Assembly: GCF_023101765.2 (NCBI RefSeq)
Contig: NC_064224.1
Coordinates: 9,194,103-9,258,102 of the forward strand
DNA length: 64,000 bases
Origin: Spodoptera frugiperda
Lineage: Eukaryota > Arthropoda > Insecta > Lepidoptera > Noctuidae
Reading direction: 5' to 3'
A program made the translations under genes and the position numbers. How positions within the stretch are numbered: the stretch's first letter is position 1; every line of letters begins with the position of its first letter. Under the pieces are notes generated by a model. It was not told where the DNA came from. It was given only the letters and a program-made list of their open reading frames with translations, and searched no databases. This document shows, piece by piece, positions 44,167-54,210 of this stretch.

Positions 44167-45540
44167 CTGAACAGAGATCCATGGGGGCGCCCCTACCGGA
44201 TGGTGCGTGATAAGCTCCGCACCTGGGCTCCCCCGCTCACTCAGAGTCTCCGGCCAGAAGTTGTGGAGGAGGTAATTGGCGCCTTGTTCCCCCAACTTCG
44301 GAGGGGTTTCACCCCTCCATCCATGACTCCGCCCCCTGCGGTGCCCAATGCGGGCCACAGCGACGACGACGACGACATCGTTCCGGAGGTGACCGAGGCA
44401 GAACTGAGAGCGGCGGTGCGCCGGATGGGCGCCAAGAACACCGCCCCAGGACCCGATGGCCTACATGGCAAGGCGTGGGTCCTGGCCTCGGAGGCTCTCG
44501 GGCCTCGATTAATAGGTCTCTACAGCGCATGCTTGGAGAGGGGCCAGTTCCCGCTTCAGTGGAAGACGGGAAAACTGGTCCTCGTGAAGAAGCCGGGGCG
44601 CCCTGCGGACTCTCCGTCCGCGTACCGGCCCATTGTGCTGCTCGACGAGGTGGGAAAAGTCTTCGAAAGGATAATTTCGAACCGCCTCGTCGCGCACCTG
44701 TCTGGACTTGGGCCGGACCTCGCGGATGGCCAGTTCGGCTTCCGTAGAGGGCGCTCCACGGTGGACGCCATCATGCGCGTAAGAGACCTCACGACGGGGA
44801 ATGCAGTGTCCAGGGGTAAGGTCGTCGTGGCGGTGTCTCTGGACATCGCCAACGCTTTCAACTCACTACCCTGGAGCTGCATACTGGAGGCACTCCGGTA
44901 CCACCGGGTGCCTACCTATCTCCGTCGTGTTATCGAGGCCTACCTGATGGATAGGTTTGTCACCTACCCCGGTCACCAAGGTGAGTGGAACCGGCGAGAG
45001 ATGTCGCGCGGTGTTCCACAGGGTTCGGTTTTGGGGCCGCTCCTGTGGAACATTGGTTACGACTGGGTGCTGCGCACCGACCTCCCGAACGGCGTCAGCG
45101 TAGTCTGTTACGCCGACGACACGCTGGTGCTAGCGCACGGGAGGTCGCACCAGGCGGCGGCCAACTTAATGGCGAGAGCGGTTGCGACAGTTGTTGATAG
45201 GATCCGGCAATTGGGACTCGAGGTGGCGCTCCACAAGTCCGAGGCCATGTGTTTTCATGGCCGCGGGAACGCGCCACCTCCGGATGGGTCCCGAATAACG
45301 GCAGGAGGGGTTACCATCGGCGTCGAGACGACGATGAAGTACCTAGGACTCGTCCTCGACAGTCGATGGAACTTCGTGGAGCATTTCCGACGTTTGGCTC
45401 CTAAGTTGGAACGGACGGGGGCTGCTCTTAAGCGGCTCCTGCCCAACCTCGGGGGCCAAATGCCTCCTGCCGGAGGTTGTACGCGGGGATCGTGCGGTCC
45501 ATGGCCCTCTACGGAGCCCCTGTGTGGGCGCCGACCCTGA
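44167..45540 (+). pseudogene. R1-clade reverse transcriptase ORF, N-terminal part up to the frameshift
   Basis: It encodes the RNA-directed DNA polymerase that would copy element RNA at a nicked target. With the first in-frame ATG (44200) as residue 1, NTAPGPDGLHG and SAYRPIVLLDEVGKVFERII come first. GQFGFRRGRSTVDAI and VSLDIANAFNSLPW follow, then GVPQGSVLGPLLWN. The catalytic YADDTLVLAHG sits with YADD at residues 304-307 (45109-45120). Next come LGLEVALHKSEAM and TMKYLGLVLD. The frame breaks near 45455, where a run of five G (one G short) shifts reading; the open frame then ends at 45538-45540. The ATG is not a true start, because the ORF is cut by the 5' truncation. Family features point to the R1 clade. 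Confidence 0.88.
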
Positions 45541-46277
45541 TGCGGCGACCAGCTCGGGCGCTGCTCACGTCGCAGAGGGTCATGGCCATCCGGGTGATCC
45601 GCGGATATCGCACGATCTCCGGAGAGGCGGCTAACCTCCTTGCCGGACTCCCGCCGTGGGATTTGGAGGCGAAGGTGCTCGCGCGCGTCTTTAGTTTGCG
45701 CGCCGACGCGCGTCGCCGGGGCGAAACTCCACTGCCGCGCCAGATTAGTGCGTGGCGGGATGAGCTCCGGCGCGATCTCATGGCGGAATGGCAACAGCGA
45801 CTGTCGCAACCGAGGGCTGGGCTCGCTGTCATTGCAGCGGTAAGTCCCCTCTTTGAGGAGTGGCTAGAGAGGCGCCACGGCGTCCTCACCTACCGCCTGA
45901 CGCAGGTGCTTACCGGACATGGAAGCTTCGGTAGGTTCCTGTTTCTGATTGGGCGGGAGGAAACGCCCGGGTGTCATCACTGCGAAGACCGCCCGGAGGA
46001 CACGGTGGAACATACGCTTGCGGTCTGCCCTGCGTGGGCTGAGCACCGCCGTGTCCTCAGGGATGTGGTCGGCGACGGCGCCCTCTCGCGTCCGGCACTG
46101 ATACAAGCCATGGTGCGGAGCGAGGGGGACTGGGATGCCGTCTCCTCCTTCTGCGAAGCAGTCATGCTAGCTAAGGAGGAGGCGGGGCGCGTGAGAGAAC
46201 GAACCTCTTCACGCCCCAGCCGTCGCGAGAGACACTCCGGGCGTCGGGGATCGCGCGACGATCTCCGGCCACCGTAA
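45458..46277 (+). pseudogene. R1-clade RT ORF, C-terminal part after the frameshift
   Basis: In the shifted frame the protein continues from about the G run. LYAGIVRSMALYGAPVWAP marks the end of the RT thumb region, then come SQRVMAIRVIRGYRTIS and LAGLPPWDLEAKVLARVF. A zinc-knuckle motif of form C-X2-C-X9-H-X4-C lies at 45972-46028 (CHHCEDRPEDTVEHTLAVC), a usual mark of the R1-clade C-terminus. After it come FCEAVMLAKEEAGRVRERTS and a basic end, with TAA at 46275-46277. The only obvious lesion against the upstream part is the single-base frameshift. Confidence 0.85.
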
Positions 46278-46564
46278 GTGCGGGTCTGCGGACGGCGAGC
46301 AAGGGTAGCTCGCCGCCCGACCAGAACCAGACCCGTGCGTGCGGCGCGTCGCGTTCTGCGCGCGCCTCAAAGAGCCATCAGACCACCACAGATGGGGCCC
46401 AGTAGGGCTGATGCCTAATCCGGAGCTGCGGACTACCTAGCGGGTTTACCGGGGCTCCGGCTCGACGGGCAGGAGTAGGAACGGGGTGGTTTTTAGTCAG
46501 TAAGAGTCTGACACTCTCTCTCGCCTCGCCCAAGGCGGGAGAAGTCATTGGATGATTTTCCACC

Positions 46565-46566
<2 letters not shown>
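46278..46566 (+). other. 3' UTR of the R1-clade element, source of dispersed tail copies
   Basis: It runs GTGCGGGTCTGCGGACGGCG, GCCCAGTAGGGCTGATGC, CTACCTAGCGGGTTTACCGG, GGAACGGGGTGGTTTTTAGT, GCCCAAGGCGGGAGAAGTCA. Segments of it recur at 775, 17900, 18195, 21375, 33975, 37975, 41500, 50755 and 61355. Confidence 0.85.
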
Positions 46567-46598
<32 letters not shown>

Positions 46599-46601
<3 letters not shown>

Positions 46602-46613
46602 TATAGCGTGCAT
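46599..46613. repeat. target-site duplication, right copy
   Basis: GGCTATAGCGTGCAT directly follows the poly(A) run and matches 44151-44165. Confidence 0.9.
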
Positions 46614-47789
46614 GACTTCAGTTAAACTTGGAACTAGCATTTTTGATGCCATACGAAGATATAGTCAGGTATTTATACTTATATATGTAGAAGTAAGCAT
46701 AGTAGATTACATATTTGTTATACATATATATTGGTTGACAATGTACCAAAAATGAGCGATACAGGCCCAGTAGTTTAGCCAAAAAGTGCAGTTTTAACTT
46801 TGAGCTAATTTTATCATTCTTTACATATACAGCAATGCAACAGCTGCGGCTATTGAACATTCCTAGAAACAAAACATCTAAATATCCATAGAAACAAACT
46901 TTCACATTATAATTGTGAAAGTTTTAAGAATAAAGTTACTTGTATTAGATAATTAATCATTCGCCAAAATTACATAACAAAACATCAAGCTTTTACTTTC
47001 TAAAGGTTTGGTAGAGATACACAAAAAATGTAGGTACCAAAATAACAACACAATTAATTCCTGTTCATCCATATTCACTCGTCTGCATTCACATCCATTC
47101 TCTTCACAACCATGTGATCATATTCCGAACCACTAAGATATTTATTTCAATCTTTAAATCAAAGGGGTTTTTACACATCGCTAATTGAACCAGACACTTT
47201 AGAAACAAATTTGTATTTTCCAAAATTAGACGGTCACTGAAGCAAATACATTAATATAAGCAAATTCACCTGTGTGTGAACACTGGGCGGTTTTTCGGGC
47301 GGTGAATTTTCATTCCGTGTGGCTAAACAGCAGTGATTCGTTTTAGTGAATGTTTAATATAAGAGGTATTTGGTGGTAGTGTTGAACGCCGCCGCTGTGT
47401 CGTTTTGTATGTAGGAAATGAATGCTTCAGCGCTGGATTATGGCCTTGAATTTTAGATGAAGTTTTTTTATTATATTTTTCACAAGTATAACAATTAGAT
47501 GGTGGGAAATGTTATGAGAATAACTAGAGGCAGGCTAGACAAAACGATGCTTGCGTTCCGTGAGTGTGTGAATGGAGAGAAAATAGTGAGATTTCCGTAT
47601 AGACAAACCATTGTATTATGACTCCATCATTTTCTAGGAGCCCTTTTCTCGAGGAATAATAATATATTTAAATAGTTTCTGTGATCCACAATGCCTTTAT
47701 GATAACTCAGTGTACTTTAGCTACGGTGGCTGTTTATCATGGGTCTGAAAGTTGCTACCAATATAGTGGTATAAAAAAACAAATGATCC
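46614..47789. other. non-coding stretch, nothing recognised
   Basis: AT-rich single-copy-looking DNA. A small GC patch near 47280-47340 (CACTGGGCGGTTTTTCGGGC) has no ORF. Confidence 0.4.
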
Positions 47790-47794
47790 AATTC

Positions 47795-47965
47795 TCATCC
47801 ATCCGCCTCAGTGTTCCCAATCCCCGATCCGCCAACAACCCTTAAATTGCTAACCCCCCAAAGGTCGGTAACGCACTTGTAACTCTGGTGTTTCTGGTGG
47901 TGTACGATTGCTTACTATCAGGTGATAGCTGCTCATTTACCCGCTTATATCATAAAAATAATACC
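47795..47965 (+). repeat. interspersed repeat S3, 3' part, decayed
   Basis: It has CCAATCCCCGATCCGCCAAC, CCCCCAAAGGTCGGTAACGC and GATTGCTTACTATCAGGTGA. Confidence 0.7.
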
Positions 47966-48159
47966 CGAAACTCTATTTCTTACATTTACTCAAGGACAAT
48001 AATAAAACGCATTTGGCCTATCACAAAATGGGACACAAACCATTTGAAGTAACGGTCTCAGATACTATCTATTCGTTCTATTTGTCATGCTAGGAGTGTA
48101 GTTGGTAACTTGTCTGTCTAAGTACATAATAAAAATATATTACACACGTATCTAAAGAT

Positions 48160-48450
48160 TCCGATCACCGTCGTGTTGGCCCGGAGGTATAAGATGCCCG
48201 CTTCTCATGCTTGAGAATGCAGGTTTGAAACCTACCAATGGCAAATACCAATGTGACTTTTTCTAAGTTCTATGTACTTTCTAAGATTATTTAGACACCA
48301 CTGACAAGCGGTGAAGGAAAATATAATGAGGAAACCTAGACTTTTAATTTCTAATTATAAGTTTGAAATCGTCAACCCACAAGCAGCAAGCGTGGTGATT
48401 ACCGCTCAAACCTTCTTCGCGTGAGATCTTTAGTCCGCAGTGCCCAGTAC
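48160..48450 (+). mobile_element. tRNA-derived SINE, family S4
   Basis: An A-box-like TGGCCCGGAGG and a B-box-like AGGTTTGAAACCTACC lie in the first 70 bp. AATACCAATGTGACTTTTTC, TTATTTAGACACCACTGACA, GGTGAAGGAAAATATAATGA and AAGCGTGGTGATTACCGCTC follow. A fragment is at 49838-49900. Confidence 0.7.
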
Positions 48451-49735
48451 AGATATCAGAAAACAGAAAAATATGTTTACTTGATATCGATTAAAACCTA
48501 CATATATTTGCCTGCACCCCGGAATCTATTCCGAGGTTGTGTAATATAGGATCGGTAGATGGAAAATAGCGCTCTCCGTAAACTGTCACGAATTAAGTTA
48601 AATAGAAATCCAGATATGACATCTCCTCTTAGTATTTGCTTCATGGTCATACCTCACACAGAGCGGTAGGAGTCATTTGATGACTGTCCGTTCTCCGGTA
48701 AATTCCTAGATTCACACATTCGAACAACTAAGTAATCATAGACAAAGACATGTGTTATTCTTTTCATTCACAGTTCATCTATCATACGTGTGACTTCACA
48801 TGTAAAACTAATGTTAAAGGACCCATTAATCACCACAGAAGTATGTCAATATCTTTTAAACAATAATAATTTGTTTACAAAACAATTTGTGACTCGTAGT
48901 TTTTGTTTAATTATTTACTTTCTTGCTTACACTCGTGGGCTTTGCAGGTTTACAGACGTGCAGTTTTATTTTTTTATATATTATAGAAGCGATGTTTTAA
49001 ATAGTTTTTGTGTGGGTCCTGTGTTACAGTGTGTTTTATTTGGTAGGTAATAAATTATTGATGGTTTTGTGTTTGTGTAATATGTGTTTCTGTTGTCGCT
49101 GTGAGAGTTTGTGATTTTTAGTTCAGATTGGTTTGGTCTGTGTGTATTTTTGTGGTACTGAGTGATATTGTTGGTATAATCTTGTAAGTAGTTTGTGGAT
49201 TATTTACATATTTGTTGTCTGGTAACTGTGTTGTTTGAAATTCGAAAATTGTGTCATTTTTTAACAAACTTCTCTTCAACTCTGTTTGATTTGTATATGG
49301 ATGTATGTTTGTGCGCGATTATCTCGCGTTTGACTGAACTGATTTTGATGCGTTTTTCAGTATAATATTTTTTTGTGAAAGTTCTATATATTTCTCGACT
49401 TAAAAAAAATGTGATGCGCACTTCAACTTTTGGAGGCGGTTCCCTTTTTTATTCTACTATCAGTATTGTGCTAGTTAAAGTAAAAATCATTACTGTTACT
49501 AGCCTTAAAAAAATTATGTATCGTGGGTAACAAAGACAGACTAACGCATACACATCACACCTAAACCCGGAACTATATCATGTGAATCATAACAAAATTA
49601 TTTCATTTAAAATGTGTAAATACATTTATTCTATAAAAAACAAAAAAAAAAAACAGATTGCAATTTTACATTAAATCACAATGACATATTTTAAGTATTC
49701 CTATTCCTACCTATTCCCCAGGGGGATAACCCTTT
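48451..49735. other. non-coding stretch, nothing recognised
   Basis: Mostly T-rich sequence. A CACTCGTGGGCTTTGCAG near 48931 could be a splice acceptor, but the exon after it is not protein-like. Confidence 0.35.
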
Positions 49736-49837
49736 GGGGGTAGAACTGGTCTATGGCATAACGTCTACCTGTATGTCAAATTTCAGCCTGATCCGTCCAG
49801 TGGTTTAGGCTGTGTGTTGATCAATATTTCCTGTGGT

Positions 49838-49900
49838 TGTATGTGTTTTAAACCTACGAACGGCAAGTATAAATGTGACTTTCCCCGATATAACAAGGCC
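49838..49900 (+). mobile_element. SINE S4 fragment
   Basis: TTTAAACCTACGAACGGCAA, then TATAAATGTGACTTTCCCC, matches S4 just after its B box. Confidence 0.55.
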
Positions 49901-49992
49901 TTTGTCTAGCTAGACTACTTATAGGCTGATGATATGTAGTGATGTCTATTGAAATATTAAAAGATCATGTAAAATGGTAAAATACACATAAT

Positions 49993-50193
49993 CTATACTA
50001 ATATTATAAAGCTGAAGAGTTTGTTTGTTTGTTTGTTTGAACGCGCTAATCTCCAGAACTACTTGACCGAATTGAATAATTCTTTTTATGTTGGATAATG
50101 CATTTATCGAGGAAGGCTATAGGCTATAAAACATCACGCTATGACCAAAAGGAGCCGAGCAGAGCGGGTGAAACCGCGCGGAAGTAGCTAGTT
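49993..50193 (+). mobile_element. Helitron-like element (family H) abutting the first ommochrome-binding gene
   Basis: CTATACTAATATTATAAAGC, GAACGCGCTAATCTCCAGAA, GGCTATAAAACATCACGCTA and the end ACCGCGCGGAAGTAGCTAGT. It stops 32 bp before the start codon of the next gene and 23 bp before a putative splice acceptor, so it lies in that gene's 5' intron or promoter. Confidence 0.65.
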
Positions 50194-50225
50194 AAAAATA
50201 AAATTCTTTATTCCAGTCAGTAACC

Positions 50226-50404
50226 ATGGGATTTCTGAAGCTGTTGGTCTTACTAGCCGGTGCTCCATTCTTGGCTGCGGCCCCGGTAGAGAACCAAACC
50301 GACCAGGTGGTGATGTGTGATGGAGTCATCTTCCACGACGTGTACTATGACAAGGAACTCCTGTTCACCGAGCTCGGGAGACCATACAACTTGGTGATGC
50401 ACAA
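50226..50404 (+). CDS. ommochrome-binding protein-like 1, coding exon 1
   Basis: This exon encodes residues 1-59 and two bases of codon 60 of a secreted protein like moth haemolymph ommochrome-binding protein, which carries tryptophan-derived ommochrome pigment. The ATG at 50226 has a good context (ACCATGG). Residues 1 to about 19 (MGFLKLLVLLAGAPFLAAA) form a signal peptide. The mature part has an N-glycosylation-type NQT and a CDGVIFHDVYY segment, then LGRPYNLVMH. The donor CACAA|GTAAGT follows 50404; without splicing the frame stops at once (TAA). A putative upstream acceptor (TTATTCCAG ending at 50216) suggests a 5' UTR intron. Family assignment is by recognition of the conserved blocks shared with the second gene. 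Confidence 0.78.
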
Positions 50405-50499
50405 GTAAGTGGTCCTTGTGGGGTTTGATAGTGGTCCTTTGGGTGATTAAAGGTCCTTTTGGTTCTTGTTGATAAAATGTAAGTGTATTTATTTTGTGA

Positions 50500-50590
50500 G
50501 GCTCTTATAACATAATTTGTGAAAAGTGGGTGTACATTATTCAGTGACATTACGTGCCATAATGTGCACTTCTGCTTATTCCTTCAGAGA
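50500..50590 (+). mobile_element. SINE S2, 3' part, in intron
   Basis: It has GAAAAGTGGGTGTACATTAT, GACATTACGTGCCATAATGT and GCACTTCTGCTTATTCCTTC. Confidence 0.65.
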
Positions 50591-50754
50591 TAGGGGTTCT
50601 TTTTTAACCTACACCAGGAAATTTCTATTGTATCATTAAATATACAAATTCATATAACTTATTACATTCAAATCCGAATCAAAAATTTGTGGATCATAAA
50701 GAGTTGTACTGGGAACGGAATTTATGACACTGTACAGTATCCAGTAGACCAGAT

Positions 50755-50905
50755 AAGCTGCGGACTACCTAGCGGGTTTACTAGAGATTCGGCTTGAAGG
50801 GCAGAAGTAGGAATAGGGTGGTTTTTAGTCAGTAAGAGTCTGACACTCCCTCTCGCCTCGCACAAGGCGGGAGAATCCATTGGAGGATTTTCTCCCCTTA
50901 AAAAA
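50755..50905 (+). mobile_element. R1-like LINE 3' tail copy in intron
   Basis: It has AGCTGCGGACTACCTAGCGG, TTTTTAGTCAGTAAGAGTCT, CTCTCGCCTCGCACAAGGCG and a short A run at 50899. Confidence 0.75.
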
Positions 50906-51179
50906 AGTCTGCACTAACCGTTCAGTCCGTAGTATATTTTTAAAAATTCCCTTTTTATGAGCTTTCAATATAACAGGAAACCATAGCAATTTATTACCGA
51001 AGCTTTATACAGTACATTTAATAAGTATATGTATATCATAATTCCATCATTCATTAACAGGCCGTCAATCTGACGTCACCAAATTAAAAACTTACAACAA
51101 CGCTGTCGTGAATTTTATGTGACAGATTTAAATTGCAATTTTAAGCGATATCATTGGGTGGATTATTATCTTTTTGATT

Positions 51180-51385
51180 TGACTGCATTGTTGGTACAGT
51201 GACTGAGTTTTTAGCTGTTGAGTAACGTATTGCAGGATTTAAGTTCGACACCCTCGTAATATAAAATATGTGTCGGATCTTGCCATAGTTTTTTTTTGGG
51301 TTATATATTTTTTTAATGGAATAGGGGCTAACTGGCATACGGGCCACCTGATAGTAAGCGATTAGCGTATCCATAGACACTCATA
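51180..51385. mobile_element. SINE-like head (plus) followed by S3 end (minus), in intron
   Basis: TTGTTGGTACAGTGACTGAG leads to a B-box-like TTAAGTTCGACACC. Beyond 51310 the minus strand matches the end of S3 (TCGCTTACTATCAGGTGGCC). Confidence 0.5.
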
Positions 51386-51708
51386 AGATATTATGTACAT
51401 TATATTTTTTTTCACCGAATTTTTGATATTATTTACCAAGCCAAAATTATTAGGACTTTGCTACAAAAAGGTACACTTTAGATGTAAATCTAAACATGTA
51501 TACCCATTACAGGCATAACGTTGCGCAATAGTAATTAGAGAGAATTGAACAGAAGCAAAAGTTGACAGTCATTAGGCTGTTTGTTAATCTATTAAGGTCA
51601 GATGCCTACTTGGATACAGTTCAAGGTCACCGAAGCGATTTTGGTTTATTTGACTTTCCCAACGTATGGATTTAATATAGAATCAACCAATAAATGCTTT
51701 CATTTCAG

Positions 51709-52450
51709 GTTTTCAGGCATGCTCTTCTTCAGCCACACCATCCAAAATGGTACTCAAGTAGACTTCGGCATCAGGTCCTGCCATCTTGAGAAGAAAACTT
51801 GCAGAGAAATACAAGGCGTTCCCGGGGGATACGCAGTGGCTTACGACGGCGGCAACGACGATATCTACTTCGGCGGCCATGACGGCATATACAAATACAA
51901 CTTCCTCACAAAAGCAGCGGAATTTTTCGCCGAAGAGGGAAAGTCTATCTGGGGATTGTTTGTCCGACGAAACTTTTACTATATCGAGTATCCCACGCAA
52001 AAACTTTTCGTGTACCAGGACGACAGTTTCGTTCAAGTAGCCGAAGCTATTAATATAGAGGTGGACCATTTCTTCGTGTCCAAGCACATCGATGTTTACT
52101 TCGCAAACAAAACAGCGTTGTACAAAGTCGATAGGCCGAACAACGAAGCCGTAGTTTTAAACGACGAGATAGTTATACGTCAGATAGTAGAGGACAGTTA
52201 TGGTGACGTATATTTCTGTGCAGGTGACGGAATATATCTTGAAGATAAACCGTACCATAAACTTAAGAAGATCGCTGAGATCGATCAGGCTTTCGGCATG
52301 AGTTTCGATGATAAGGACCGTCTAATATATTCTGATAAGGATACAATATACAGACTTAATCCCAGTAAATACAGTGGACTCTGTTTGAATGCTATAATTA
52401 ATCCTGAAGACAGAAACGATGAATCGTTAAGGAAGACTTTGACAAGATAA
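51709..52450 (+). CDS. ommochrome-binding protein-like 1, coding exon 2
   Basis: The acceptor TTTCATTTCAG ends at 51708. The first base completes a lysine codon with exon 1 (NLVMHK|FSGMLFFSHT), and the join aligns residue for residue with gene 2 (NLNVHR-GSNSLFFSYS). TAA is at 52448-52450, giving 306 residues in all. Conserved blocks in order: GGHDGIYKYNFLTKAAEFF, GKSIWGLF, YIEYPTQKLFVY, VYFANKTALYKVD, VIRQIVEDSYGDVYFCAGDG. The spacing of these blocks suggests short repeated beta-rich units, possibly propeller-like; this is inference. The exon also opens upstream of the acceptor for 36 codons, but that part is AT-rich and ends in the pyrimidine tract, so it is intron. The same-strand paralogue starts 0.7 kb downstream. 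Confidence 0.8.
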
Positions 52451-52707
52451 TTAATTTGTTTAATGATTTAGGCTATGCAACAAAGAATGGAATGAGAATT
52501 TGTTGATCAAACGAAGGTATTGTTACTTACTATGATGCAATTATGTGTAGTGGTATGTATTGTTGTTTGGGTATGGTTAAAAGGCAAACAACTTACGGAC
52601 GGACATTTTCAAATGTAGATATATGTAAATAATCCTGTTATGACTCTTTCACACTTAATACTGTTAATACACGATGTGAATGTTATTGTAAAGTATCTTT
52701 ACTGTTG

Positions 52708-52713
52708 AATAAA
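52708..52713 (+). promoter_or_regulatory. polyadenylation signal of ommochrome-binding-like gene 1
   Basis: AATAAA about 260 bases after the stop. A second AATAAA lies near 52863. Confidence 0.5.
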
Positions 52714-53127
52714 AATAAGATTAGATGTTATTCTATTTGATTTCCATGAAAGTGTTAAGTGAGATATATAATGTTATTACTAGGAAAGAATCGATTAGGA
52801 AAATTGTATTTATAAACATGAGTTAGTATCCTGTAATAATTGTAGATGAATATAATGTCAACAATAAAGGCCAGATCACTCTAGACGGTGAAAGTTTTCA
52901 AACAACTATAAGACAAAATAAAGATTTTCATTCACACGGGGATGTATTTGTAATCATATTCATTGATTGTTTAGTATTGATGCAAACAATGGTTGTAGAT
53001 ACAAAACAAGCGATGTTTCGTAACAATTAATTAATAACACTGAGATCCTCATTGTTCGAATGTATCCGACAAAGAAACATGTGGTTGATTAGTATTAGTT
53101 CTACAATTAAATTCATTTGCAATCGTT
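52714..53127. other. intergenic spacer and putative promoter of gene 2
   Basis: About 0.4 kb, AT-rich and free of the window's common repeats. No clear TATA box at a convincing distance from the proposed start at 53128. Confidence 0.4.
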
Positions 53128-53153
53128 ATGGATAGAACAGTTTCTAAGATCGT
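53128..53153 (+). CDS. ommochrome-binding protein-like 2, 26-nt first coding exon
   Basis: I propose this start because the large exon at 54211 has no ATG before its signal-peptide-like segment. ATG at 53128 (G at -3 and +4) gives MDRTVSKI plus two bases. A strong donor CGT|GTGAGT follows. Joined to the acceptor at 54210, the split codon is GTG and the N-terminus becomes a normal signal peptide: short basic start, then VYTSVFFSIYLLMTATA. The intron is 1,057 bases. Evidence is splice signals, phase and protein sense, not expression data. If wrong, the start could be the in-frame ATG at 54245, which would lack most of the hydrophobic core. Confidence 0.65.
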
Positions 53154-53934
53154 GTGAGTTGCATTTCTTTTCTATGAATCTAGTGTTTTTTGTACGTTGG
53201 ATATATTATTGATTTTGTCCATTTGTGATTTTAGTGTTAGTTTAATTTTATTATTTAAAATTGTGTTGTGTGCCTCTTTCATGGAAGTTTTCGTTTCTGA
53301 TTTTGTGTTGTATGTTTTAAATATAGTAATTGTAACAGTATTTTAAATTTTATTTAGATTTACATTTACTTTTTGGGATTATACAAATATTACTTCATTA
53401 TTTTTTTTAACTTCTATTTTTTTATTTCATTTTAGATTTCACTTTCATTTATCTTTAATTCTTAGTTTGTGCTGTGTTTTATAATAATCTTGTTCTGGAA
53501 TACTAGTGCTCCCTTCAGGGTCTCTTTTATAATTTAGACTCTCTCTACTTTTAAATATGGTGCATTATTAAACGCAATCTCTTAATGTGATTGTTTAACT
53601 CCGAGGGTCTAAGCAAGCTGGTGTTTCCGTGATATTTGATAATCTACTTAATAATTCACTCCTGTGTGAGCTAGTTGACAGACTTGCTACTGAAATGTTA
53701 TATAATCTTATTTTGTCTTTGAACGAAGATTAGATGCAGTGTAGTATAAGAGTGGTGATTTGGGTATCGGCCAATTTTAGGATTTACATGTTTATTTATT
53801 TTTATGGGTACTTGAAGGGATCCAGGCTCTTTTCTTCTTATTGTTTCTATTATTATTTTAAAGGGAATCGTGGTAATCGTACAAAAATTTCAAAATTTTA
53901 ATACTTCTTTATAATCTGCTTTACTGCCGCTTTT

Positions 53935-54078
53935 ATCGAGTGGTTATAAGTGCGACTGCTAGGCAAGGGGTCCCGGGTTCGATAATTTCCGGGTTGAGCA
54001 AAGAATTGCTGGGCTATTTTCGACATTTCGAAAATTTCGACGTGCCGTAATGTGCTCTTCTGCCTACTATTTCGGGAA
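53935..54078 (+). mobile_element. SINE S2 in intron of gene 2
   Basis: TGCGACTGCTAGGCAAGGGG, GGGTTCGATAATTTCCGGGT, TTTCGAAAATTTCGACGTGC and a truncated 3' part. Confidence 0.7.
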
Positions 54079-54210
54079 TAATTAATAATTCGGCTTTACA
54101 TAATAATTAACCAGGATACCAGAAAACCAGATACTGAATTTTATTAATCTATAAATCATATAAATTCTTTTTATATCAATTAATCTGTATCCAAATTTCC
54201 AAAATTACAG

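Larger units (their letters stand above)
44166..46598 (+). mobile_element. R1-clade non-LTR retrotransposon, 5'-truncated, with poly(A) tail
   Basis: The element begins abruptly inside the RT ORF (in-frame from 44167 with DPWGRPYRMV) and has lost ORF1 and the endonuclease. It carries the RT core, a C-terminal zinc-knuckle motif, a GC-rich 3' UTR (46278-46566) and 32 A residues (46567-46598). The exact 15-bp target-site duplication shows a complete insertion event by target-primed reverse transcription. The target is not 28S rDNA or a TTAGG telomeric repeat, unlike R1, TRAS and SART elements. It is strongly GC-rich compared with its surroundings. Confidence 0.9.
50405..51708 (+). other. intron 1 of ommochrome-binding-like gene 1, repeat-filled
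   Basis: Bounded by GTAAGT and TTTCATTTCAG. It contains an S2 tail (50500-50590), an S1 trace (50685-50750), an R1 tail (50755-50905), a SINE-like head (51180-51300) and an S3 end (51310-51385). The homologous position in gene 2 has no intron. Confidence 0.75.

Noticed and set aside
44241..44530. Minus-strand open frames opposite the RT
   Set aside because: They are antisense shadows of a GC-rich coding sequence with biased codons.
45255..45889. Minus-strand open frames of 184 and 126 codons
   Set aside because: Antisense to the RT C-terminus, with no own domain or start context.
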